A stretch of 15,001 nucleotides of DNA, from assembly GCA_013215515.1 (NCBI GenBank), contig JABSPC010000183.1, forward strand, positions 1 to 15,001, in the 5' to 3' direction. Position 1 is the first letter of the stretch, and the number at the start of each line of letters is the position of its first letter. The position numbers and the translations under genes are program-made. Positions 1-6,423 of the stretch are shown piece after piece. Below the pieces are notes generated by a model. That model searched no databases and had not been told where the DNA came from. It was given only the letters and a program-made list of their open reading frames with translations. Source of the DNA: Crocinitomicaceae bacterium (lineage in GTDB: Bacteria > Bacteroidota > Bacteroidia > Flavobacteriales_D > Crocinitomicaceae).

Positions 1-60
1 GAAGGAAAATTAAACGCTTCAAATTTTCTTAATAGAGATGAGGCAGACACACTTTTCTAG
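1..60 (+). CDS. possible 3' end of a + strand gene (partial)
   Basis: Frame 1 is open from the window edge to a TAG at 58-60 and gives 19 residues ending NRDEADTLF. If real, it is the C-terminus of a gene entering from the left and converging on mreB. Frame 3 also stays open for nine codons, ending RFKFS, so the choice of frame is uncertain. Nothing in these few residues identifies a family. Confidence 0.25.
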   Translation, partial: EGKLNASNFLNRDEADTLF

Positions 61-63
61 ACA

Positions 64-231
64 CTACCCCATTTCATTTTGAGAAGAAGTTGTTCGGAGA
101 CGAAAACGTTCGGTAGCAAATACCATCATGTTTTTCGTCGATGATTGGTAGTCTATGGCATTTTCGTATTTAATTATCTCTATGAACGGATCGATGTCTG
201 TTGATTCAATAACCAGATGTACAATTTTCAC
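64..231 (-). CDS. doubtful 55-aa ORF just downstream of mreB
   Basis: A GTG at 231-229 overlaps the last base of the mreB stop (TAGTG arrangement) and opens 55 codons to a TAG at 66-64. The product begins KIVHLVIESTDIDPF and ends TTSSQNEMG. It is mixed hydrophobic and charged, with no signal peptide, membrane segment or motif I recognise. No clear Shine-Dalgarno site precedes it, so it would depend on translational coupling to mreB. It is not the N-terminus of MreC, which would have an early membrane helix. It could be a genuine small protein, a decayed gene or chance. Confidence 0.22.
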   Translation of the reverse strand: MKIVHLVIESTDIDPFIEIIKYENAIDYQSSTKNMMVFATERFRLRTTSSQNEMG

Positions 232-1256
232 TAGTCTTTGATCAGGAATTGGAAACGATCGATGTTTTTCAATGCGATACTGGTCCCTCTTGCAACGGCT
301 CTTAACGGATCTTCAGCGATGTGAACAGGAAGCTTTGTTTTCAATGAAATACGCTGATCAAGGCCACGAAGCATTGACCCCCCCCCTGCTAAATAGATTC
401 CAGTTTTGTAAATATCCGCTGAAAGCTCCGGTGGTGTCATCTCAAGTGCGCTTAGTACTGCCTCTTCGATTTTTGAAATCGTTTTATCTAAGGCATGTGC
501 AACTTCAGTATATGAAATGATTATTTCCTTTGGAATACCAGTCATCAAATCTCGACCTTGAACTGCCCAGTCTGATGGAGGATTATCTATTTCAGGCATT
601 GCAGCGCCCACATTAATTTTTATTTCTTCTGCCGTTCTTTCACCAACTAATATATTATGTTGACGACGCATGTACTCTTCAATGTCTTTTGTGAAGTCAT
701 CACCGGCAACACGGATCGACTTGTCACAAACAATACCTCCCAATGCGATTACCGCAATTTCAGAAGTACCACCACCTATATCAATAATCATATTCCCCAT
801 TGGCTCTTCAACATCGATACCAATTCCAATAGCTGCTGCCATCGGCTCGTGAATAAGATAAACTTCTTTTGCTCCAGCGTGTTCCGCAGAATCTCGAACG
901 GCACGTTTTTCAACCTCAGTAATTCCAGAAGGAATGCAAATAACCATTTTCAAAGAAGGATTAAACAAGCTACGCCCCGTCCCGATCATCTTGATCATTC
1001 CACGAATCATTTGTTCTGCAGCCTGGAAATCAGCAATTACACCATCTCTCAATGGACGCACAGTTTCAATCAGCTTATGGGTTTTCCCATGCATTTGTTG
1101 TGCCTTCTTACCGATAGCAACAATTTTTCCTGATTGAATGTCTCTCGCAACAATTGAAGGTTCATCGACTACAACTTTATCATTCATAATGATAAGCGTG
1201 TTTGCCGTGCCTAAATCAATTGCAATTTCCTGTGTTAAAAAGCTAAATAATCCCAT
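231..1256 (-). CDS. mreB: rod shape-determining protein MreB
   Basis: MreB is the bacterial actin homologue. It binds ATP, polymerises under the inner membrane and organises the peptidoglycan elongation machinery. The 341-residue product has the usual family length. The phosphate-1 loop DLGTANT lies at residues 14-20, the catalytic Glu region HEPMAAAIG near 136-144, the phosphate-2 loop DIGGGTSE near 159-166, and the adenosine loop AGGGSM late in the protein. The N-terminal GLFSFLTQ is a short amphipathic membrane-contact stretch typical of MreB. The ATG at 1256 is preceded by GGGAG about nine bases upstream, and a near-consensus -7 box (TAGTTTTA on the minus strand, 1293-1286) lies 29 bases ahead. 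It follows purH by 84 bp on the same strand. The adenosine-loop glycines are encoded by nine consecutive G. No mreC follows. Confidence 0.97.
   Translation of the reverse strand: MGLFSFLTQEIAIDLGTANTLIIMNDKVVVDEPSIVARDIQSGKIVAIGKKAQQMHGKTHKLIETVRPLRDGVIADFQAAEQMIRGMIKMIGTGRSLFNPSLKMVICIPSGITEVEKRAVRDSAEHAGAKEVYLIHEPMAAAIGIGIDVEEPMGNMIIDIGGGTSEIAVIALGGIVCDKSIRVAGDDFTKDIEEYMRRQHNILVGERTAEEIKINVGAAMPEIDNPPSDWAVQGRDLMTGIPKEIIISYTEVAHALDKTISKIEEAVLSALEMTPPELSADIYKTGIYLAGGGSMLRGLDQRISLKTKLPVHIAEDPLRAVARGTSIALKNIDRFQFLIKD
378..386 (-). repeat. nine-base G homopolymer inside mreB
   Basis: Nine C on the + strand read as GGG GGG GGG on the mreB strand and encode the three glycines of the AGGGSM nucleotide-binding loop. 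The reading frame is intact in this sequence. In an AT-rich genome the use of three consecutive GGG glycine codons is unusual, and such a tract is a polymerase slippage hot spot. Confidence 0.95.
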
Positions 1257-1302
1257 ATTTAATTTCTCCCGCTTGCTTGTTTCCTTAAAACTAGTGTTTC
1301 TT

Positions 1303-1317
1303 AGTATACTATATACT
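1303..1317. promoter_or_regulatory. short inverted repeat between purH and mreB
   Basis: AGTATA and TATACT flank a CTA spacer in the 84-bp gap upstream of mreB, just ahead of the TAGTTTTA -7-like box at 1293-1286. It could be a small operator or simply AT-rich promoter sequence. No regulator can be named. Confidence 0.2.
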
Positions 1318-1340
1318 CAATATTACAGAAAAGGTTCTAT

Positions 1341-2870
1341 TTAGTGTTTAAAGTGCCGATTCCCGGTTATAACCATCGCCATTTTGTGTGCATCGCAGTA
1401 ATCAATTGACAATTGATCCTTAATCGAACCTCCTGGTTGAATCACCGCAGTAATTCCTACCTTATCAGCGATTTCTACACAGTCTGGGAATGGGAAAAAT
1501 GCATCTGAAGCCATAACAGCGCCTTTTAATGAAAATTTAAAAGTTTGTGCCTTATGAATAGCTTGGTTTAAAGCATCTACTCGAGATGTTTGCCCTGTTC
1601 CGCTTGCTATGAGCTGCTTGTTTTTGGCAATTACTATTGTATTTGACTTGGTGTGTTTTACAAGTTTGTTCGCAAACAACAAATCTTCAATTTCGTAATC
1701 TTTTGGTATTGCCTTTGTCGTTGGTGTTAAATCTTCTTTTGATTCAGACTTAAAATCTTTGTCTTGTTCTAAAACTCCGTTCAATAAAGTTCTGAATTGT
1801 CTTTTAGGAAGTTCAACTTCTTTTTGAGTTAAGATGATTCTGTTTTTCTTTCCTTTTAAAGTTTCAAGTGCTTCTGCTTCGTAGGAAGGGGCAATTACAA
1901 CTTCACAAAACAACTCGTGAATTTCATTTGCTGTTGCAACGTCAATTTTGGTGTTACTGATTAAAATTCCACCGAATGCACTAACCGGGTCTCCAGCTAG
2001 AGCATCTGTATAGGCTTTATGAATTGAATCTCTTGTTGCTAAACCACAAGCGTTGTTGTGTTTTAGAATTGCGAACGTTGGACCTTCATTTTTAAATTCA
2101 GCCATTAAATTCACAGCGGCATCAACATCTAGTAAATTGTTGTATGATAACTCTTTACCATGTAATTTATTGAATAAAGCATCCATATCACCATGGAAAA
2201 TTCCTTTTTGATGAGGATTTTCTCCGTAACGCAATGTTTGGTTTTCAGAGATGCTTTCTTTGAAAAATTCTTTTTTGCCGTTGTTGAAATATCTAAAAAT
2301 GTGACTGTCGTAGTGAGAAGAAACATCAAAGGCATCTCTTGCAAAATCTTTACGTTCTCCTAACTCCGTCGTACACATGTGCTCAGAAATAATTTCCAAG
2401 AAAGAAGCGTATTGATTTTTAGAAGGAACGATTACAACGTCTTTATAATTTTTGGCTGTGGCACGAATTAACGAGATTCCACCAATGTCAATTTTTTCAA
2501 TGATATCTGCGTGTCCAGCGCCGGAAGTAACAGTGTCTTCAAATGGGTACAAATCAACGATAACTAAATCCAGTTCAGGAATGTCGTATTCTTTAATTTG
2601 AGATTGGTCACCTTCGTCCTCTCTACGTGTCAAAATTCCACCAAATATTTTTGGGTGCAAAGTTTTAACTCTTCCGCCCAAAATTGAAGGGTAAGATGTT
2701 AGGTCTTCTACGGCTATTACTGGAATGTCAAGTCCTTCGATAAATGACTGAGTTCCGCCAGTTGAGTATATGGTAACACCGTTTTTATGAAGCTCTTTAA
2801 CGATTGGTTCTAGACCACCTTTATCGAATACTGAAATTAAGGCTGATTTGATCTCTTTTCTTACGCTCAT
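1341..2870 (-). CDS. purH: bifunctional AICAR transformylase / IMP cyclohydrolase PurH
   Basis: PurH carries out the last two steps of de novo purine synthesis: formylation of AICAR with 10-formyl-tetrahydrofolate, then ring closure of FAICAR to IMP, in the cytosol. From the ATG at 2870 it has 509 residues, normal for the family. The N-terminal MGS-like cyclohydrolase domain spans roughly 1-150, with STGGT near 36-40 and GGRVKTLHP near 65-73. The transformylase domain follows, with the catalytic Lys-His pair at 270-271 in LKHNNACG, SAFGGI after it, and the conserved end QPGGSIKDQ...DAHKMAMV...RHFKH. An in-frame ATG at 2906 would add 12 residues, but it overlaps the promoter box at 2904-2911, and AAGGGAA sits directly before the 2870 ATG, so I chose 2870. 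It is divergent from the response regulator. Confidence 0.97.
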   Translation of the reverse strand: MSVRKEIKSALISVFDKGGLEPIVKELHKNGVTIYSTGGTQSFIEGLDIPVIAVEDLTSYPSILGGRVKTLHPKIFGGILTRREDEGDQSQIKEYDIPELDLVIVDLYPFEDTVTSGAGHADIIEKIDIGGISLIRATAKNYKDVVIVPSKNQYASFLEIISEHMCTTELGERKDFARDAFDVSSHYDSHIFRYFNNGKKEFFKESISENQTLRYGENPHQKGIFHGDMDALFNKLHGKELSYNNLLDVDAAVNLMAEFKNEGPTFAILKHNNACGLATRDSIHKAYTDALAGDPVSAFGGILISNTKIDVATANEIHELFCEVVIAPSYEAEALETLKGKKNRIILTQKEVELPKRQFRTLLNGVLEQDKDFKSESKEDLTPTTKAIPKDYEIEDLLFANKLVKHTKSNTIVIAKNKQLIASGTGQTSRVDALNQAIHKAQTFKFSLKGAVMASDAFFPFPDCVEIADKVGITAVIQPGGSIKDQLSIDYCDAHKMAMVITGNRHFKH

Positions 2871-2903
2871 TTCCCTTGCTATTTTGGAGTTAAAATGAAA
2901 GCG

Positions 2904-2911
2904 CAAAATTA
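2904..2911 (-). promoter_or_regulatory. Bacteroidota -7 promoter element for purH
   Basis: On the minus strand this reads TAATTTTG, an exact match to the TAnnTTTG -7 consensus of the Bacteroidota primary sigma factor. It ends 33 bases before the purH ATG at 2870. A matching TTTG -33 box at the usual spacing is not clear. The element overlaps the alternative upstream ATG at 2906, which argues against that start. Confidence 0.55.
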
Positions 2912-3013
2912 CTTCAAATTAATAGCTTAAAATGAATTTATTTGACAAAAAATATGATTAGTTTTCAACGACTAGTTTATCGCTTATTTTACTTTTATAG
3001 AAAAGATTGAAAG

Positions 3014-3697
3014 ATGCTAAAGATTTGTGTTGTAGAAGATGAGAATAGTATAGCCGAAATGGTTCGACTTAATCTTGAAATGGAATCTTATGAAGTCGAG
3101 TTGATTCAGGATGGCGCGGAAGCTTTGGAATTATTCAAACGTGATTTTGATTTCGACCTCGTTATTATGGACGTTATGTTGCCCAATGTTAGTGGCGTTG
3201 ACTTGTGTCGTTTGATTCGTCAATCATCTCAAGTTCCTGTATTGTTTCTCTCTGCAAAGGGAACTACAGCAGATCGCATTGAAGGTTTAAAAGCAGGAGG
3301 AAACGATTATTTGCCAAAACCATTCGACCTAGAAGAACTTTTATTGAGAGTCACGATTCTATTGAATACGATTCCCAAATCAACGGAAGAAATTGTGACT
3401 ATTGGGAGTTGTGAAGTGAATTTTAAGACCTTTCTCGTTATAAACGAGGAAACGCAAGAGGAAATAACCTTATCCAAAAAGGAGGTTGCACTGCTGCAAT
3501 TGTTCTATTCCAAACAAGGAGATGTAATTTCTCGCTCCGAAATCTTGGATAAAGTATGGGGTAAAGACCAGTTTCCAACAACCCGAACAATTGATAATTT
3601 TATTCTCCATTTCAGAAAAATATTCGAGAATAACCCTAAAGAGCCGAACCACTTCCATTCCGTTCGAGGAGTGGGTTATAAGTTTTTGAAGGATTAA
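3014..3697 (+). CDS. OmpR/PhoB-family response regulator (orphan)
   Basis: This is a two-component response regulator of 227 residues: an N-terminal receiver domain (about 1-118) and a C-terminal winged-helix DNA-binding domain (about 128-227). The receiver has the acidic pocket E8/D9, phosphoacceptor D53 in IMDVMLP, the switch Ser80, and conserved K102 in PKPF. The output domain shows TLSKKEVALLQLF, then SRSEILDKVWG, and ends RGVGYKFLKD, all typical of OmpR/PhoB proteins. The ATG at 3014 is preceded by a purine-rich GATTGAAAG. No histidine kinase lies next to it: purH is divergent upstream, and a palindrome followed by dCMP deaminase lies downstream. Its partner and target genes cannot be read from here. 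Confidence 0.93.
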   Translation: MLKICVVEDENSIAEMVRLNLEMESYEVELIQDGAEALELFKRDFDFDLVIMDVMLPNVSGVDLCRLIRQSSQVPVLFLSAKGTTADRIEGLKAGGNDYLPKPFDLEELLLRVTILLNTIPKSTEEIVTIGSCEVNFKTFLVINEETQEEITLSKKEVALLQLFYSKQGDVISRSEILDKVWGKDQFPTTRTIDNFILHFRKIFENNPKEPNHFHSVRGVGYKFLKD

Positions 3698-3703
3698 TGT
3701 TGC

Positions 3704-3760
3704 TCTCAACTACGCTCGATTAACAGTGAAGAGTCAATTGCTAATCGAGCGTAGTTGAGA
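3704..3760 (+). repeat. perfect 19-bp inverted repeat (hairpin) after the response regulator
   Basis: TCTCAACTACGCTCGATTA at 3704-3722 is repeated as its exact reverse complement at 3742-3760, with a 19-nt loop between. It begins seven bases after the response-regulator stop. A transcript would form a 19-bp stem. No run of T follows closely, so it is not a standard intrinsic terminator. The core CTACGCTCGA resembles palindromic intergenic repeats I associate with Flavobacteriales genomes, but only one copy is visible here. Confidence 0.85.
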
Positions 3761-3877
3761 TTGCAATTAAAGGGGTGTAGTCTCAATATTTTTTATCCCT
3801 TAACAAACTTTAAGATTATTTAATTGATTCAGGTAGGTCACTTCCCGTTCTCGATCAAAAGCTGCGCTTTTTCTTGC

Positions 3878-3885
3878 TACCTTTG
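3878..3885 (+). promoter_or_regulatory. Bacteroidota -7 promoter element for the dCMP deaminase gene
   Basis: TACCTTTG matches TAnnTTTG exactly and ends 15 bases before the ATG at 3901, which would give a 5' leader of fewer than ten bases. No convincing -33 TTTG is seen. An in-frame TTG at 3874 lies just upstream of the element, which supports the ATG at 3901 as the true start. Confidence 0.5.
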
Positions 3886-3900
3886 ATAGCAATTATAGTT

Positions 3901-4341
3901 ATGAAAGAGGAGTTAAAACAACTAAGATATGATAAGGCCTATTTGAGAATGGCTGGCACATGGTCAGCATTGTCACATTGTTCTCGAAAGCAAGTTGGGG
4001 CAATAATAGTACGCGATGGAATGATTATTTCCGATGGGTTTAATGGAACTCCAAGTGGGTTTGATAACTGTTGTGAGAATGATCAAGGAGAAACGCACTG
4101 GTATGTATTACATGCTGAAGCAAATGCTATTTTGAAAGTTGCTAAGTCAACGCACAATTGTCAGGGAGCAACGCTGTATTTGACGTTATCGCCTTGTAAA
4201 GAATGTAGCAAATTGGTCGTTCAGTCAGGAATTAGCAAAGTGGTTTTTGTAAAAAGATACAAAGACGAAAGCGGAATCAATTTTTTAGAAGAAGCTGGTG
4301 TTAAAGTAGTACAAATAGAAAATTTGATTGATGGAGAATAA
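3901..4341 (+). CDS. dCMP deaminase (ComEB-type cytidine/deoxycytidylate deaminase)
   Basis: This 146-residue zinc deaminase most likely converts dCMP to dUMP, feeding thymidylate synthesis. The zinc and catalytic residues are visible: H71 and proton-shuttle E73 in HAEANAI, and C99/C102 in SPCKEC. The substrate-side motif NGTPSGFDNC at about 48-57 is typical of dCMP deaminases rather than tRNA or riboflavin-pathway deaminases. Its length is close to that of the ComEB/dCMP deaminase family. I placed the start at the ATG rather than the upstream TTG at 3874, because the TTG would place a promoter element inside the gene. It overlaps the S41 protease gene by 11 nt, so the two are probably co-transcribed and translationally coupled. 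Confidence 0.92.
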   Translation: MKEELKQLRYDKAYLRMAGTWSALSHCSRKQVGAIIVRDGMIISDGFNGTPSGFDNCCENDQGETHWYVLHAEANAILKVAKSTHNCQGATLYLTLSPCKECSKLVVQSGISKVVFVKRYKDESGINFLEEAGVKVVQIENLIDGE

Positions 4342-5917
4342 TAAACGGTCATATTTAATTCCAATAATTGTTGCTTTTTCAATGGCGATTGGCTTGTTGG
4401 TTGGTAGTTTATTGACACCTAAACAAGAATTGGAATTAACGGCTAAAGGGCAAGCGCGCTATCAAAAGATGGAGGACGTTATTAGAATTCTTGATAAAGA
4501 ATACGTTGATGACGTTGACAGCGATGATCTTTTTGAGAAAACGATTGCGGACATGTTACACTGCTTAGACCCGCACAGTAATTATATCTCTGCGAAGGAT
4601 TTACAAAGGGTGAATGAAGACATTCAAGGGAAGTTTGGAGGAGTTGGCGTGCGTTTTTTTATTATTCGAGATACTGTTTGTATTACAAACGTATTGCCCA
4701 ATTCACCATCGATGGTGGCAGGTTTGAAAGCTGGAGATAAAATTATTAAAGTTGACGGAAAACTAATTGCTGGTAATAAAATCAAGAATAGTGAAGTCAT
4801 GGGAATGCTCAAAGGAACTGCTGGAAAGCAAGTGATTTTAGTTGTTTCGCGCAATGGTAAAAAATTGAATAAGACTGTAATTAGAGGATCAATACCAGTT
4901 GAGTCTGTTATTGCTTCTTACATGATTGATGGAAGTACAGGCTATATTAAAGTAGATCGTTTTTCTGTAACAACTGCACAAGAATTCAGTGCAGCAGCCT
5001 ATACACTTCGATTGCAAGGTATGAAATCACTAATTCTTGACTTGCGTAACAACGGTGGAGGTGTGCTTTCTTGTGCAACTGATATTGCCGATGAATTCTT
5101 CCATGCCAATGTCCCGCTTCTTAAAACAAAAGGGAAAAATGTTGGGGTCGAAATATATAGATCTACTGCGCGAGGTACTTTGAAAGATGTGAAATTGGCT
5201 ATTTTGATTAATTCAAACAGTGCTTCTGCCTCTGAGATATTGGCCGGAGCAATTCAAGATAATGACCGTGGAACTATTTTCGGACGAAGATCGTTCGGTA
5301 AAGGACTGGTTCAGAAAGATGTAAAACTGAGAGATGGAAGTAACCTTAGGGTGACTATTGCTAGATATTATACCCCATCAGGAAGATGTATTCAGAAACC
5401 ATACAATGGAAATATCGATGATTATTATGAAGATCAAATGGATCGATATGATAACGGTGAAATGTATGAAGTAGATTCGTCATTTTTCGTTGATTCTTTG
5501 AAATTTACAACGCCTAAGGGTAAAGTTGTTTATGGTGGTGGTGGAATTATGCCAGATGTTTTCGTTCCGATTGATTCAACTGGAACAAGTTGGTACTTAA
5601 CATCATTGCGAATGTCGCCAGTATTTACAACGTTTGCATTTGATTACGTTCAGAATAAGCGTGGTAAATGGGCGTCTCCAGCTCAGTTTTATCGAATGTT
5701 TACCGTAACAGACTCAATCCTAGAGCGCTTTGTTCAATTCGCGAATTCGGAACACAAGATTGCAATCTCAAGAGAGGATATCAAGCACAGTAAGAAAGTG
5801 ATCAAAAGAATGATCAAAGGTGAAATTGCTCGACAAATTTGGGTAGAACAGGGTTATTACGAAGTGAATAACAAGAAGGACCATGAAGTCCAGAAAGCAT
5901 TGGGGTTTTTAAAATAG
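4331..5917 (+). CDS. S41-family C-terminal processing peptidase (CtpA/Prc-like)
   Basis: This is a 528-residue envelope serine protease of the carboxyl-terminal processing family. Residues 8-28 form a hydrophobic signal or anchor segment, placing the enzyme in the periplasm. A PDZ domain lies at about 100-185, containing GKFGGVGVRF and AGLKAGDKI. The S41 domain follows, with LILDLRNNGGG near 234-244. The Ser-Lys dyad is S299 (in NSNSASASEI) and K324 (in RRSFGKG). Their spacing of 25 residues equals that of the E. coli Prc dyad. The C-terminal 150 residues contain a long insert and basic segments that I cannot assign. I used the ATG at 4331; an in-frame TTG directly before it is less likely. 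It overlaps the upstream deaminase by 11 nt. Substrates are not evident. Confidence 0.93.
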   Translation: MENNKRSYLIPIIVAFSMAIGLLVGSLLTPKQELELTAKGQARYQKMEDVIRILDKEYVDDVDSDDLFEKTIADMLHCLDPHSNYISAKDLQRVNEDIQGKFGGVGVRFFIIRDTVCITNVLPNSPSMVAGLKAGDKIIKVDGKLIAGNKIKNSEVMGMLKGTAGKQVILVVSRNGKKLNKTVIRGSIPVESVIASYMIDGSTGYIKVDRFSVTTAQEFSAAAYTLRLQGMKSLILDLRNNGGGVLSCATDIADEFFHANVPLLKTKGKNVGVEIYRSTARGTLKDVKLAILINSNSASASEILAGAIQDNDRGTIFGRRSFGKGLVQKDVKLRDGSNLRVTIARYYTPSGRCIQKPYNGNIDDYYEDQMDRYDNGEMYEVDSSFFVDSLKFTTPKGKVVYGGGGIMPDVFVPIDSTGTSWYLTSLRMSPVFTTFAFDYVQNKRGKWASPAQFYRMFTVTDSILERFVQFANSEHKIAISREDIKHSKKVIKRMIKGEIARQIWVEQGYYEVNNKKDHEVQKALGFLK

Positions 5918-5954
5918 GCAAGCGATGTTCGTTTACTGAAATAAACTTTAATCC

Positions 5955-6409
5955 TTAGGTTTTGTTGGCGGCCGTTTGTGTTATTTTGGCTTCATTTCCC
6001 GCAATTTGATTCCTTCCGTAAAATTTTACAAATCTTGGATCCCTCAATTCTTTCGGTAAATTTTTCATTGCGATCTTGCACATAAAGTTGTCTACAATAA
6101 CTTCAGAGGTCGTAAACGTTCCTAGGGCAAACATCAGAAAGACTAAAAAAGGAAAAAATAGAAACATCGCAAGGGCTAGATAATTATCAGTAAGAAAGAG
6201 TGTGAGTATAATCCCTAATCCTATTGTACCGATTAATCCAATCGCCTGTTTTATGCGATACTTCCTAATATAAGAATTACATATTAATCCTAATTCACCA
6301 ATTCCTGAAATTTCAAAACGCCTAATTTCTTTAACGCAAGTCCATCCAGTTCAATTCTTTTGTCCTTAGCAACTCCGATAAATGCAATACCTTCTACTGT
6401 TGCCACCAC
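5955..6409 (-). pseudogene. probable frameshifted small membrane-protein gene
   Basis: Two overlapping minus-strand frames both look coding. The first runs from GTG GTG at 6409, 14 bases after the upstream gene's stop, to TAG at 6292-6290. It gives 39 residues containing VEGIAFIGVAKDKRIELDG. The second is open from a TGA at 6353-6351 down to a TAA at 5957-5955, 131 codons. It has two hydrophobic segments (about codons 36-55 and 58-80) and a charged tail ending ITQTAANKT. The second frame has no ATG, GTG or TTG until an ATG at 6167 in the middle of the hydrophobic region, so its N-terminal half cannot be translated alone. The two frames overlap by about 60 nt and differ by one base. The simplest reading is one gene broken by a single-base indel, or a sequencing error. 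The ATG at 6167 could instead start a 70-aa protein. The family is not recognised. It converges on the S41 gene. Confidence 0.5.
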
Positions 6410-6423
6410 CTAACTTAAGAAAT

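Noticed and set aside
272..1344. Several open frames on the + strand opposite mreB (for example 657-1133)
   Set aside because: They lie antisense to a well-supported mreB with all actin-fold motifs, and their translations show no family pattern.
2871..2906. N-terminal extension of PurH by 12 residues from the ATG at 2906
   Set aside because: The -7 promoter element TAATTTTG at 2911-2904 overlaps that ATG, and PurH proteins normally begin near the 2870 ATG.
2941..2980. TTGACA at 2942-2947 as a -35 box for the response regulator
   Set aside because: No -10 or TAnnTTTG element lies at a suitable distance; TAGTTTAT at 2973-2980 is too far away and matches poorly.
3704..3768. Pseudoknot: loop bases 3736-3741 (AATTGC) could pair with 3763-3768 (GCAATT) across the 19-bp stem
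   Set aside because: The connecting loop would be two nucleotides and would have to span a 19-bp helix, which is not geometrically possible with the full stem formed.
3874..3900. TTG start for dCMP deaminase adding MLPLIAIIV
   Set aside because: The added stretch contains the -7 element TACCTTTG, and the family start matches the ATG at 3901.
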